64,000 nucleotides of DNA from positions 3,487 through 67,486 of the forward strand of contig JBGPCZ010000007.1 of the NCBI GenBank assembly GCA_041482015.1, written 5' to 3'. The notes under the pieces were generated by a model. The model saw only the letters and a list, made by a program, of their open reading frames with translations, did no database searches and had not been told where the DNA came from. Shown piece by piece: positions 17,243 to 27,031 of this stretch. The DNA comes from JACQFK01 sp041482015. Its GTDB lineage: Bacteria > Planctomycetota > MHYJ01 > JACPRB01. The position numbers and the translations under genes are program-made. Numbering within the stretch: position 1 is the first letter of the stretch; the number at the start of each line of letters is the position of its first letter.

Positions 17243-17956
17243 ATGCGGCAGGTCGCGTTTCTCGCGCTTCTCCTGGTCCCCGGTCTCTTCTTGGGCGTCG
17301 CCGCCCAGGACAAGAAGAAGAAGGCGCCCGATCCAAAGATCTGGATGGGCCTGAAGGGGCCGCTCCTCTGGGAGGAGGCCTTCACCAACGGCGCGTACTC
17401 GAAGGAGTGGAACAAGTACAAGGGCAACTACGTCGTCGAGAAGGACCAGCTCAAGGTTGCCGAGGTCGCCGGCGACGGTCACCTCCCGACGATGACGCGG
17501 AACTTCAAGGAGTCCAATGTCATCATCCAGTTCGCCTTCAAGTTCGAGGGCGCCAAGTGGCTGGGGATGCAGCTCGACGACGCCACCAATGACGCGAAGA
17601 AGGAGCACGTCGCCCAGCTCACGATCCAGCCCGACGGCTTCCGGATCGAGAAGATGACGGGCTTCGGCCCGACGACGAAGAACATGGTCCTCGACCAGAA
17701 GAAAGTGAAGTTCGATCCCGGCACGTGGCACACGATGGTCTGGGAGATCGTGGGCGACGAGATGGTCGCCACCGTCGACGATGTGACCATGGCGATCGCC
17801 AAGGCCGACGGGATGACCCTCGTCCGCTCCCGCGTCCAGCTCGTCTCGAGCGGCGAGTGGGCGTGGTACGGCGACATCAAGGTCTGGAAGGCCGAGCCCG
17901 ATCCGAAGTGGGCGAAGAAGCGCCCCGCGCTCGTGGAGGCGGCGAAGAAGTCATGA
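17243..17956 (+). CDS. Secreted DUF1080/LamG-like protein
   Basis: 237 aa from ATG 17243 (AAGGAGCGG upstream), with signal peptide MRQVAFLALLLVPGLFLGVAAQ followed by DKKKK. The remainder is a beta-sandwich of the concanavalin type: WEEAFTNGAYSKEWNKYKG, VIIQFAFKFEGAKWLGMQ, WHTMVWEIVGDEMVATVDD. It resembles the DUF1080 (3-keto-disaccharide hydrolase) fold that is abundant in PVC bacteria. No catalytic residue is assigned. The end overlaps the next gene (ATGA). Confidence 0.75.
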   Translation: MRQVAFLALLLVPGLFLGVAAQDKKKKAPDPKIWMGLKGPLLWEEAFTNGAYSKEWNKYKGNYVVEKDQLKVAEVAGDGHLPTMTRNFKESNVIIQFAFKFEGAKWLGMQLDDATNDAKKEHVAQLTIQPDGFRIEKMTGFGPTTKNMVLDQKKVKFDPGTWHTMVWEIVGDEMVATVDDVTMAIAKADGMTLVRSRVQLVSSGEWAWYGDIKVWKAEPDPKWAKKRPALVEAAKKS

Positions 17957-19920
17957 GGCTCGCTCTCCTCGTCCTGCTGCTGGCCCAGGAGACGCCAGAG
18001 AGCGCACTGTTCAAGAAGTGCGACAGCCAGATCCCGTGGATCACCGACGGGACCGAGATCGTCGACGGAACGCCGAAGCCGCCGATCGATCCGTCGGTCG
18101 ACCGGCCCGCGCTTCTCGAGAAGGCGAAGGCGCTCGCCCGGGAGCGGAAGCGCCTTGTCCTCTGGTACTGCATGCGCGTCCCCGGCACGCACACGTACCG
18201 GGCGGCGATCCTCGACACCTACATGAGGGTCGCGCTCTTCACGGACCCCGGCCTCGTCGATCTCGTGAAGACCAAGTTCGTCCCGCTCCGGATGGCGTGC
18301 GACGACAAGGTGAGCGCCGCGACCGGGATCAAGTTTCCGGACGTCATCGAGCCGGCCCTCATTCTCCTCACCCCGGAAGGTCGTGTCGTCCATACGATCG
18401 ATCGCATCCGCACGTTCAACGCCGACTGGGCCCGCGCCGCGCTCGTCGCGGTCCTCCGCAAGAACGATGCGTACAACGCCCCCGCGGGCGACTCGGTCGA
18501 CGATCTCCTCCGTGGCGGCGATGACGAGAGGGCCCTCGAGAAGGCCATGCCCGACCAGAAGGCGATGATCTTCCGTCGCGCGGGAAAGTTCCGCGAGATC
18601 CTCGACCTCCCCTGTGCGCCGGTTCATAAAGGGATCGCGCTGCTGTGTCTCAAGGAGTTCGAGAAGGCCCGCGCGATTCTCGAAAAGGAGGGATCCGCCG
18701 AGGGGCTGTATCACCTCGCGGCGATCGAGTGGTGGAGCGGCGAGAACCCCGAGAAGTCCTGGAGGACGCTGGTCGAGAAGCACCCGGGCAGTCCCTGGGC
18801 GTGGCGCGCGGCCGCGAACTTGGTCAAAGGCCGGGACGGGCTTCGCCACGGGCCGTTGGCGCACAACTTTGAAGACTTCTTCCTCGTGCCGCCGGAAGGC
18901 GCCCCCACGAGCACCCGCCTGCCGGGCCAGGACGTCGACACCACGGTCGCGCGCGCGGTCGACTTTCTCCTCCGCGCCCAAAGGGTGGACGGCACCTGGA
19001 GCGACTCGCGCTACTCCTACGGCTGGGCGGCCTACATGATCCGGAGCCGGACGAAGGAGGGCCTCCTCGAGCCCGGCTACTCCTCCTGGCCCGACACGGG
19101 GCTCCACGCGAACGTGTTCGTCGCGGTGACCGTGCTCTCGGCCCAGGCGCTCCGCGAGTGTCGCGACGTGGCGCCCGCGCGGATCGACGCGGCCCTGGCC
19201 CGGGCGGAGAGGTTCCTCGTGAATGACGACAACCTGTCGCCCGCCCGGTGCGAGGCGTGCTATGCCGACACCTACCGGCTGATGTACTTCGCGCAGAAGA
19301 AGGATGTCCCGCGCATGAACCGGATGGTGAACCGGCTGGCGGAGCTTCAGGACCGCGAGGGCTTCTGGGCGCACGAGTATCCCAGCGCGTTCGCGACCGC
19401 CGCCGTGGTGCGCTGCCTCGTCCTGGCGAAGCGGGCGGGAGCGGACGTGCCGGAGGCGATGCTGCAGAGGGCGGCCGACGCGATCCTGAAGACCCGCCGC
19501 GAGGGCGGGCGGCAGGACTACCGGTACGAAGCCGGGAAGCCCGCGAGTTCGGAGAAGAACTCGATGGGCCGGACCGCCTCCTCTGAACTCGCGCTCTACG
19601 AGTGCGGGCGGGGATCGCTCGACGACGTGGCGGCGGGAGTGGACAGCTACTGGAAGCACCTCGCGCGTCTCGAGGCGGTGCGGACGTGCGACAACCATGC
19701 CGACGAGGAGCTCGCGGGCTTCTTCTACTTCAACTCGGTCTTCCATGCGCTCGAGGCGGCGCGGGCGCTCGGGGAGCCTCTCCGTGCCGGGCATCTCAAG
19801 AAGTTCCGCGCCCAGGTCCTCGCGATCCCCGAATGGGACGGCAGTTTCGTGGACAGCCACGAGCTCGGGAAGAGCTACGGCACCGCGATGGCGCTGCTCA
19901 TCCTGAACCGCGTGCGGTGA
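17953..19920 (+). CDS. Thioredoxin-fold plus squalene-cyclase-fold secreted protein
   Basis: 655 aa. A very short leader (MRLALLVLLLAQE) precedes a thioredoxin-like domain, about 45-160 (LARERKRLVLWYCMRVPG ... PALILLTPEGRVV). It has no CxxC, only one Cys at the usual site, so it is not a normal disulfide reductase. A TPR-like middle (200-290) leads to an alpha/alpha-barrel (310-655) with VDFLLRAQRVDGTW and LAELQDREGFWAHEY. The architecture repeats the barrel of the 10068 protein. It overlaps both neighbours by 1-4 nt (ATGA before, TGATG after), so it is co-translated with the dehydrogenase that follows. Confidence 0.75.
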   Translation: MRLALLVLLLAQETPESALFKKCDSQIPWITDGTEIVDGTPKPPIDPSVDRPALLEKAKALARERKRLVLWYCMRVPGTHTYRAAILDTYMRVALFTDPGLVDLVKTKFVPLRMACDDKVSAATGIKFPDVIEPALILLTPEGRVVHTIDRIRTFNADWARAALVAVLRKNDAYNAPAGDSVDDLLRGGDDERALEKAMPDQKAMIFRRAGKFREILDLPCAPVHKGIALLCLKEFEKARAILEKEGSAEGLYHLAAIEWWSGENPEKSWRTLVEKHPGSPWAWRAAANLVKGRDGLRHGPLAHNFEDFFLVPPEGAPTSTRLPGQDVDTTVARAVDFLLRAQRVDGTWSDSRYSYGWAAYMIRSRTKEGLLEPGYSSWPDTGLHANVFVAVTVLSAQALRECRDVAPARIDAALARAERFLVNDDNLSPARCEACYADTYRLMYFAQKKDVPRMNRMVNRLAELQDREGFWAHEYPSAFATAAVVRCLVLAKRAGADVPEAMLQRAADAILKTRREGGRQDYRYEAGKPASSEKNSMGRTASSELALYECGRGSLDDVAAGVDSYWKHLARLEAVRTCDNHADEELAGFFYFNSVFHALEAARALGEPLRAGHLKKFRAQVLAIPEWDGSFVDSHELGKSYGTAMALLILNRVR

Positions 19921-22862
19921 TGAGGCGGATGCTCGTCGCCGTCCTCGCGCTCACCCTCTGGGCGTCGTGCGCGCAGGAGACCCGGGAAGTCGCGCTCGAG
20001 AGCCCGCTCGACCCCGCGCACGCGCGGTCCTCCTTCCGGCTGCCCCCGGGATTCGAGATCCACCTCGCCGCTGCCGAGCCCGACATCGTCGATCCCGTCG
20101 CGATGGCGTTCGACGAGAAGGGCCGGCTCTACGTGGCGGAGATGCCGGGTTATCCGAACAACGACACCGCGGAAGGGAAGGCGACGATCCCCGGGCGCAT
20201 CCGGCTGCTGGAGAACCCGGATGGGAATCACCGCTTTCGCAAGAGCACGGTCTTCGTGACGGGTCTCGATTTTCCCTCGGCGGTGATGCCCTGGAAGAAA
20301 GGCGTGCTGGTCGCGTGCGCGCCGGATCTTCTCTACTTCGAAGACACGGACGGCGACGGCCGCGCGGACGTGCGGCGGGTGCTCTACACCGGCTTCGGGC
20401 GGAAGTTGATCGAGTCGCTGGTCAACAGCCTCCAGTGGGGGATCGACAACTGGGTGTACGGCCTGGGGTCGTCCAACGGCGGCGAGATCCGCTCCGTCGA
20501 GCGACCGGAGAAGCCGGTGGTCTCGCTTCACGGTCGCGGCTTCCGCTTCCGTCCCGACGTCCCCGGCAGCCTCGAGCCGATCCTGAACGGCGGCCAGTTC
20601 GGCCTGGCCGCCGACGAGTGGGGGCGGTGGTTCACGTGCACGAACGGCGAACACCTCCGCCACATCGTGCTCGAGGGCCGGTATCCCTCCCGCGAGAACT
20701 ACGTCCCGTCTCCCGCCGCGCTCCTCGACATCCCGGACCACGGGGCGGCGGCGCAGCTTTACCGCGTGAGTCCCTTTGAGGCGTGGCGCGTGGAGCGGAC
20801 GGCGCGACGGGCCAGCTCGACCGCCGACAAGGCCCGCATGCGGGCGACGGAACTGGTCCCGGGAGGATTCGTGACGAGCGCGTGCGGCGTGACGGTCCAC
20901 GGCGGCGACGTCTTCGTCTGCGATCCGGCGAACAACGTGATCCACCGCGACGTCCTCGTTCCGAACGGCGTGTCGTTCACGGCACGTCGCGCGCCGGGGG
21001 AAACAGAGCGCGAGTTCCTCGCGTCGACCGATCCGTGGTGTCGCCCGGTGAACCTCGCGACGGGACCGGACGGCGCGCTCTACGTGGCCGATTTCTACCG
21101 CGAGGTGATCGAGGGCGTCTCGTTCATCCCCGCGGACATCCGCGCGAAGCTGAAGTTGAACGTGGAGAGCGGCGGCCGCGGACGGATCTGGCGGATCGCG
21201 CCGTCGGCGAAGGTCGACGACGGGGTGCCCGGCCTCGCGCATCCCGACGCGTGGTGGCGGATGACCGCGCAGAGGCTGTTCGTGCAGGATGGCCGCAAGG
21301 AGGCGATCCCCGCGATTCGCGCGCTGCTCGCGGCGACGCCGTCGCCCCTGGTTCGATTGCACGCCCTCTGGACGCTGGCGGGACTGGACGCGCTGGACGC
21401 CGCGTCGGTCGAGCGGGCGCTCAAGGATCCGGACGCGGGAGTCCGCGAGCACGCGGTGCGGCTCTCGGAAGGTCGACTGGCCTCCGTCGATCCGCTCCTG
21501 CCGCTGGTGGAGGACCCGTCGTCGCGGGTGCGGTTCCAGCTCGCCTTCACGCTGGGCGAATTCAAAGGGGCGCGGCGTCTCGATGCGCTGGCCGTGCTGG
21601 CGAGGCGCGATGGTGCGGAGCCCTATCTCCGCGCGGCGATTCTCAGCTCGGCCGGGGAGGATGCCCTCGATCTGCACCGCCTGGCCGTCGACGTGCCGGA
21701 CGCGTTCACCCGGGATCTCTCGTGCGTGATCGGCGCCCGTCTCCGCGAAGGGGAGATCGCCGAGCTCCTCGCGCGCGCGGTGCGAAGCGGGACGGAGGCG
21801 CAGCGCGTCGCCACGCTCGGGGGAGTGGCCGAAGGCCTCCGGCAGCGGAGGCAGAAGAACTTGGATCTCCCGGCGGCGCGCGCGGTGCTCAAGACGCTGC
21901 TCGCGGACGGATCGGAGGCGGTTCGCAAGGCGGCGTCGGGGCTCGCGGGATTCATCCGGACGATGAGCGGCGAGGAGCTGGGCGCGGCGGTGCGGAAAGC
22001 CGCGGCGGTGGCGCTCGACGAGTCGAGGCCGGTGAACGAGCGGGTGGATGCGGCGGCTCTCCTGGGTTCGGGGGAATTCGGCGCGGTCGCGCCGGCGCTC
22101 AAGGATCTGCTCGGGCCGCGCCAACCCGAGGCGATCCAGCTCGCGGCGCTCCAGTCGCTCGACGCGCAGGCCGATCCCGGCGTGGTGACGATCATCACGG
22201 GGATCTGGCGGCGGCTGGTCCCGACGGTCCGGGAGCGGGCGCTCGATGTCCTCACGGGACGGAAGGACCGCCTGGGTCCGCTCCTCGAGGCATTCGAGAA
22301 GGGGGAGATTCCGGCCGAGCAACTCGACGGCCGCCGGCGCGCGCAGCTCCTGTCGTTCCCCGACCGGGAGATCGCGGAGAGGGCGAAGAAAATCCTCAAA
22401 GAGCCCCCGATGGACCCGAAGCTCTTCGACGCGTTCAAGGGCGCGCTCGACCTCAAAGGGGACGTGACGCGGGGATCGGTGAGCTTTAAGAAACTCTGCA
22501 TCACGTGCCACCAGGCGGGGGGAGAGGGGAAGGCGGTCGGTCCGAATCTTACGATCGTGCGGGACAACCCTCCGGAGCAGGTCCTGAAGAACATCCTCTA
22601 TCCGAGCCTCGTGGTGGCGCCGAACTTCGTGCAGTACGTCGTCGAGACGCGCGACGGGCAGGTGCTGAACGGAATCATCGCGGAGGCGGGCGGCGCGGGG
22701 CTCACGCTGCGTCGCGGGGGAGCCGAGGACGTGAAACTCCTGCGCCAGGACATCCGAAATCTGGTCTCGAGCCAGGTCTCGCTCATGCCGGAGGATCTCC
22801 TCAAGGGGATGAGCCTTCAGGACGTCGCCGATCTCCTCCAGTTCGTGCGGGAAACGAAGTAG
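19920..22862 (+). CDS. PVC-type membrane-bound dehydrogenase with HEAT repeats and heme domain
   Basis: 980 aa from ATG 19920, sharing its first base with the previous stop. The leader ends LTLWASCAQE, a possible lipobox. Residues 40-400 form a beta-propeller like PQQ-dependent sugar dehydrogenases (DPVAMAFDEKGRLYVAEMPG, YFEDTDGDGRADVRRVLY, NLATGPDGALYVADFYRE). Residues 420-820 hold HEAT-type helical repeats. Residues 845-980 form the PVC putative heme-binding domain with CITCH (860-864) and GPNLTIVR. This domain order corresponds to the TIGR02604/TIGR02603 families. Likely a periplasmic sugar or polyol oxidase; the substrate is unknown. Confidence 0.9.
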   Translation: MRRMLVAVLALTLWASCAQETREVALESPLDPAHARSSFRLPPGFEIHLAAAEPDIVDPVAMAFDEKGRLYVAEMPGYPNNDTAEGKATIPGRIRLLENPDGNHRFRKSTVFVTGLDFPSAVMPWKKGVLVACAPDLLYFEDTDGDGRADVRRVLYTGFGRKLIESLVNSLQWGIDNWVYGLGSSNGGEIRSVERPEKPVVSLHGRGFRFRPDVPGSLEPILNGGQFGLAADEWGRWFTCTNGEHLRHIVLEGRYPSRENYVPSPAALLDIPDHGAAAQLYRVSPFEAWRVERTARRASSTADKARMRATELVPGGFVTSACGVTVHGGDVFVCDPANNVIHRDVLVPNGVSFTARRAPGETEREFLASTDPWCRPVNLATGPDGALYVADFYREVIEGVSFIPADIRAKLKLNVESGGRGRIWRIAPSAKVDDGVPGLAHPDAWWRMTAQRLFVQDGRKEAIPAIRALLAATPSPLVRLHALWTLAGLDALDAASVERALKDPDAGVREHAVRLSEGRLASVDPLLPLVEDPSSRVRFQLAFTLGEFKGARRLDALAVLARRDGAEPYLRAAILSSAGEDALDLHRLAVDVPDAFTRDLSCVIGARLREGEIAELLARAVRSGTEAQRVATLGGVAEGLRQRRQKNLDLPAARAVLKTLLADGSEAVRKAASGLAGFIRTMSGEELGAAVRKAAAVALDESRPVNERVDAAALLGSGEFGAVAPALKDLLGPRQPEAIQLAALQSLDAQADPGVVTIITGIWRRLVPTVRERALDVLTGRKDRLGPLLEAFEKGEIPAEQLDGRRRAQLLSFPDREIAERAKKILKEPPMDPKLFDAFKGALDLKGDVTRGSVSFKKLCITCHQAGGEGKAVGPNLTIVRDNPPEQVLKNILYPSLVVAPNFVQYVVETRDGQVLNGIIAEAGGAGLTLRRGGAEDVKLLRQDIRNLVSSQVSLMPEDLLKGMSLQDVADLLQFVRETK

Positions 22863-22900
22863 CCCGAACCTCGGGCGGCCGCTTCCGTTCAACTCCTTCG

Positions 22901-25312
22901 ATGGCAAGCGCGCTCCTCCTCTGCATCCTCCTCCAGGATGGGATCGGCCCGCTTGTCGACCGTCTCGGTTCCGACCGCGTCGAGGAGCGCGACGAGGCGG
23001 AGCGGCGTCTCGACGAGATCGGGACGGTGACGATCCCCGCGCTCGAGAAGGCCGCCTCGAGCAGCGACGCGGAGCTGGCGATCCGCGCGGAACGCCTGCT
23101 GCGGATCCAGCGGGTGCGGATCCGGCTTTCCCCGGCCATCTTGAGGGAGTTTCCGAACGCCGAGACCCGGATCCTTAGGGAGAGAGGGAACGGCTGGAGG
23201 AAGCTCTTCATGGACGCGGTGGCGATCCCCTCGCTGACGCGCGAGGACGTGGAGCCTCTCTTCCTGCCGGCGCTCGAGTCGGAGCCGAGCGCTCTCTACC
23301 GCGAGGCGATCTGCAAGGAGGCGGCTCGGCGGGGGTGCCGCGCCCGGCTTGCGGAGGTCGTCCGGTCGGGAGGGGTGAATTTCCTCTCCCTTCCTGCCGA
23401 TCTGGAGGAGTGGTTCGGTTCGCTTGAATCGTGGCCAGACGGTTCGGACCTCGTGCCCCTCCTCGGGGATGACGAGTGCCGGTTCCTCGCCTCCGTGCTC
23501 CTTCGCCGGCGCCCCTTCCGGGAGATCAAACCGGCGCTGCTGAAATGCCTCGAGGATCTCGATGCCGGGGTCCGCGAGGCGGGGCTCGGGCTTCTCCGCG
23601 ACTTCGATGCGCGCGAGACTCTCGGAAGCGTGGTGGAGCTCATGGGGGACCGGAGCCCACGCGTGCGGTCGTTGTCGATTTCCATCCTGGCGGGATGGAG
23701 CGGTCCGCTCCTCGCCGGCCGCTTCGCGCGGCTCCTCAAGGACGTGGACTTCCACGTGCGGCTCCGAGCCGTGCGCGCCCTCAGGACGGCCGACGCGCGC
23801 GACCATCTCGACGATCTCATCCCCTGCCTCGCCGATCCGGAGCCCGCGGTGCGGCTGGAGTCGCTCCAGCTGCTGACCGATTGGGAAGGGCGACCGGCGC
23901 GCCCCTTCGTCCTGCCGCTCCTCGACGATCCCCATCCCTATGTCCACGAGGCGGCGCTCCAGTTCGTCCTCCGGCTGGGCGTGCAGGAGGCCGTGCCCCG
24001 GATCGCCAACCTTCTCGGGGCGGAGAAGGCGTTCCTGCGCCTGCGGGCGCTGGAGGTGCTAGGGTCGATGGGGGCGCGCGAGCAGGCGCCGGCGATGGCC
24101 CGCCTCCTCGGGGACCCTGAACCCCGCGTGCGGGGCGGCGCGACGGCGGCGATCGAGAAGCTGGCCGCGCGCGAATTCATTCCGCAGCTCTCCGCGCTCC
24201 TGAAGGACGAGGACACGACCGTGGTCAGAGTCGCGGTGGAGGCGCTCGTCAAGATGGAGGGTCGCGAGGCCGTGCCGGACCTCGCGGCGATGATGGCGAG
24301 CGGAGACGAGGTCCGTCGCTCGATCGCATCTGGGGCGCTCGCGGCTCTGGACACCCTGGAGAGCGTCGAGTATCTCCTGCCCCTCCTGGGCGAGGCCGGA
24401 CCGGAGAGCCGGATCGACATCATCCACTTGCTGGAGGTCCTACACGCGCGCGTCGCGATCCCGGCCCTCCTCGCCCGGGTGGACGACCTCCGTGAAGAAG
24501 TGGCGGTCGCGGCGATGCGTGCGCTGGTCCACCTGGAGGCCCGGCAGGCGGCGCCCCGGATTGCCCTGATGCTCCGAGTGGAGCATTACGAGCTCCGGAA
24601 GGAGGCGATCCGCGCGCTGGGCCGGCTCGGCGTTGCGGAGTCGGCGGTCCCGCTCGAGCGGGCGCTGGAGGACCCGCAGCCCGAGGCTCGGGCGCTGGCG
24701 GCCGAATCGTTGGGACGCCTGGGAGCGAAAGGGTCGGCCCTGGCTCTTGAGAAGAGGTTGAAGGACGAGGACATGGGCGTGAGAGTGGCGGCGGCCGGGG
24801 CGCTCGGGCCGGAGTTGGCGGAATCCTCGATCGGGCGCATCCTGGTTCTTTCGCTGGATCAGGATGCAGCACAGATCGGCATGAACTGGGAGGCGGCCCG
24901 CCAGCTCTGCCGCCTGGGCTCGGACCGCGGGGTCCGGGCGATGGTGGACTGCCCGGGCTCCGCGGCAAACTCTCTCTTCCCGCTCAACGCCATCCGTGAG
25001 CCGCGCCTGTGGGCGAGGCTGCGTGACACGCGGGTCTCGGGCCCGCCCGGCCCCTCGGCGGCGAAGGCGTTCGAGGCGCTGGCCGCCTGCGCGGGACTGG
25101 AGATCGAGGACGCCTCGGAGGGCGCCCTCGAATGCGAGCTGGCCGAACCGCCGTGTTGCTGGAGGAGCGTGGGCGCGGTGTCGATCCTGGACGCGATCGA
25201 GGTCCTGGTCGCCGGCGCGCCGCTGGAAGTGGTCCTCGAAGAGGGCCGCCTCCGCGTGCTGGCGCGCGACGACGGCCCCCGATTCTGGAAGCCGTGGGCG
25301 GTGGGAAGATGA
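22901..25312 (+). CDS. Large HEAT-repeat protein
   Basis: 803 aa with ultra-short leader MASALLLCILLQ followed by DG. About 16-18 HEAT repeats run from residue 25 to 680, with the recurring frame of DPEPRVRGGATAAIEKLAA and DPQPEARALAAESLGRLGA. They are interrupted near 90-165 by a less regular stretch. The last 80 residues (AALAACAGLEIEDASEGALECELA) form a different small alpha/beta domain. It looks like an extracytoplasmic scaffold. It is the last gene of the plus-strand block that begins with the sigma factor, and lies 38 nt after the dehydrogenase. Confidence 0.8.
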   Translation: MASALLLCILLQDGIGPLVDRLGSDRVEERDEAERRLDEIGTVTIPALEKAASSSDAELAIRAERLLRIQRVRIRLSPAILREFPNAETRILRERGNGWRKLFMDAVAIPSLTREDVEPLFLPALESEPSALYREAICKEAARRGCRARLAEVVRSGGVNFLSLPADLEEWFGSLESWPDGSDLVPLLGDDECRFLASVLLRRRPFREIKPALLKCLEDLDAGVREAGLGLLRDFDARETLGSVVELMGDRSPRVRSLSISILAGWSGPLLAGRFARLLKDVDFHVRLRAVRALRTADARDHLDDLIPCLADPEPAVRLESLQLLTDWEGRPARPFVLPLLDDPHPYVHEAALQFVLRLGVQEAVPRIANLLGAEKAFLRLRALEVLGSMGAREQAPAMARLLGDPEPRVRGGATAAIEKLAAREFIPQLSALLKDEDTTVVRVAVEALVKMEGREAVPDLAAMMASGDEVRRSIASGALAALDTLESVEYLLPLLGEAGPESRIDIIHLLEVLHARVAIPALLARVDDLREEVAVAAMRALVHLEARQAAPRIALMLRVEHYELRKEAIRALGRLGVAESAVPLERALEDPQPEARALAAESLGRLGAKGSALALEKRLKDEDMGVRVAAAGALGPELAESSIGRILVLSLDQDAAQIGMNWEAARQLCRLGSDRGVRAMVDCPGSAANSLFPLNAIREPRLWARLRDTRVSGPPGPSAAKAFEALAACAGLEIEDASEGALECELAEPPCCWRSVGAVSILDAIEVLVAGAPLEVVLEEGRLRVLARDDGPRFWKPWAVGR

Positions 25313-25316
25313 ACCG

Positions 25317-26045
25317 CTACTCGAAGTTCAGCACGCCGTACTTCTGGTACTCGTGGAAGCTGGGGCCGACGCGCGACCAGTCCCACTGCGTCCCCTTCTT
25401 GGGGTCGGCATCGTAGTCCATCCGGTAGAAGTTTCCGCGCCAGCGCGTCCCGGACTTCGGCGGCTGGTTCTTGAGGCCGCGGAGGAGCGAGTAGGGGATG
25501 AAGACCTCCGCGCTCCACCCCTGGACGGTGGCCCCCGCCTCCTTCGCGCCGCCGGTCGCGGCCGTCGCCTTCCGCGTCTTCCGGTCGTTCTCGTAATGCC
25601 ACGGGCGCCAGCCCATGAAGGCGCCGCCGTTGTTGGGGACCAGGATCGGGAGCTCGTGGTTCAGCGGCGAGATCTCGTACTCGAAGTAGAGCGGCTCGCT
25701 CTCGTCGGGCCAGAAGAAGGCTTCATAGACGTCCTCCTCCCACAGGTTCTCGAAGTCGCCGCGGCCGGTCGTCGTCAGTTTCTTGTCCGTCCCGTCCATG
25801 AGGACGTAGACGCCCGTCTTTGAGTAGAGGATCTTGAAGCGCGAGTCATAAGGGAGGCCGTCGGGCTGGCGGCGGTTGAGCGCGTGCCACTCCGCCTTCG
25901 ACCACGCGGTGTTCGAGCCGTTGCCCGTGACCTCGAAGTCCTCCGTCGCCTTCACGATGCACGAGGGCCACGGGGCCGCCGGCGCGGGCGCCGATGCTGA
26001 CTGGCATGCCGCCAGCGGGAGCAGCAGGACGATCGCGATTCTCAT
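25317..26045 (-). CDS. CBM9-like secreted lipoprotein
   Basis: 242 aa. The lipobox LAAC has its Cys at residue 14 (MRIAIVLLLPLAACQS). The body resembles the carbohydrate-binding family 9-like domain found in secreted planctomycete proteins: NTAWSKAEWHALNRR, DSRFKILYSKTGVYVLMDG, WEEDVYEAFFWPDESEPLYFEYEISP, GWSAEVFIPYSLLRGL, WRGNFYRMDY. It is co-translated with the PmoA-like gene upstream (ATGA overlap). It probably binds sugar at the cell surface. Confidence 0.85.
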   Translation of the reverse strand: MRIAIVLLLPLAACQSASAPAPAAPWPSCIVKATEDFEVTGNGSNTAWSKAEWHALNRRQPDGLPYDSRFKILYSKTGVYVLMDGTDKKLTTTGRGDFENLWEEDVYEAFFWPDESEPLYFEYEISPLNHELPILVPNNGGAFMGWRPWHYENDRKTRKATAATGGAKEAGATVQGWSAEVFIPYSLLRGLKNQPPKSGTRWRGNFYRMDYDADPKKGTQWDWSRVGPSFHEYQKYGVLNFE

Positions 26046-26974
26046 TTCTTTGCCCTTTCAGCCGGGACCACCGAAAGTTTCGGGGCGGGCTCGGTCGTTC
26101 CCGCGAACTCGTTGTAGACCATCTGGATCGTCTCCACGCTGGGCATCTCCCCCTCGGCGATCGCGAAGCGGTGCGCGATCGCGAGCGACTCGCCGGCCTT
26201 GATCTTCGCGGTGAAGGACGCCCCGAACCGGCCGTAGTCGCGGTAGGCCGACCAGCGCGCTCCCTTTGGATTCGCGGGCGCGCTCATCTCGACGACGCTG
26301 TACGTCTTCGAATTCAGCGAATAGGTCAGGCCGACCCACGGATAGTCGGTGTCCTTGTGGGCGTTCGCGTTTTCCCGGGGGAAGACATAGGTGGTCTTCG
26401 CCGTGTCGAGCTCGTTGGCAGGCCGGAAGTGGACGCCCGCGTGTTCGGGATCGCCGTTGAGGTCGACGTCGCCGGCGGGCGCCTTGAGCGTGGAGCGGAC
26501 GTCGATCAGCGCGTAGAAGGGCGCGGGGGCCCGCCGGAAGAGGAACCGCCGCTCCTCCTCGACGATCGGCTTCCCGGCCTCGTCGTTCCAGTGGACGAGC
26601 GAGACGATCTCCGCCTTCTCCGCGTCCGATGTCTGCCCGAGAAATTTCTGGTGGACCTGCTGGCCGCCCGTCATGTGCCAGCGGTCGTAGTTCTTCCCGT
26701 TGACCGTGATCTTGTTCCAGCCGACGAAGATTCCGCGATGGTGGGGGAAGAGGCCGCCGGGCCCCTTCGTGATCGGCGCCTTGCCCTCGGCGTCGAAGAC
26801 GTGGAGGTAGGGCTTGTAGGTCTCCGGCAGGTTCTTGGCGTCGAAGGCGTACATGTACCTCGCCACGATTTTCCCATCGCGAAGGACGTCGAGCTGCTTT
26901 CCCGCCTCGTCCGAGATCGTGAAGCCGTCCGGCGTCAGGAGAAGGAGCGCGACGAGCGCGAGCGTCCGGGTCAT
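26042..26974 (-). CDS. PmoA-like (DUF6807) secreted protein
   Basis: 310 aa with a short leader (MTRTLALVALLLL). Recognised from GLFPHHRGIFVGWNKI, WHMTGGQQVHQKF, the ENANAHKDTDYPWVG block and YRDYGRFGASFTAKIKAGESL. These belong to the DUF6807 family, often labelled PmoA from an old annotation, but unrelated to methane monooxygenase catalysis. The family occurs in large numbers in Planctomycetota near sugar oxidoreductases and may act on glycosides. Here it is paired with the CBM9-like lipoprotein. Confidence 0.85.
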   Translation of the reverse strand: MTRTLALVALLLLTPDGFTISDEAGKQLDVLRDGKIVARYMYAFDAKNLPETYKPYLHVFDAEGKAPITKGPGGLFPHHRGIFVGWNKITVNGKNYDRWHMTGGQQVHQKFLGQTSDAEKAEIVSLVHWNDEAGKPIVEEERRFLFRRAPAPFYALIDVRSTLKAPAGDVDLNGDPEHAGVHFRPANELDTAKTTYVFPRENANAHKDTDYPWVGLTYSLNSKTYSVVEMSAPANPKGARWSAYRDYGRFGASFTAKIKAGESLAIAHRFAIAEGEMPSVETIQMVYNEFAGTTEPAPKLSVVPAERAKK

Positions 26975-27031
26975 GGCATCCTCCGAAGCGACGTCAATGG
27001 AACACCGCCGCGGGCCCGCGGGTGCATTCGA

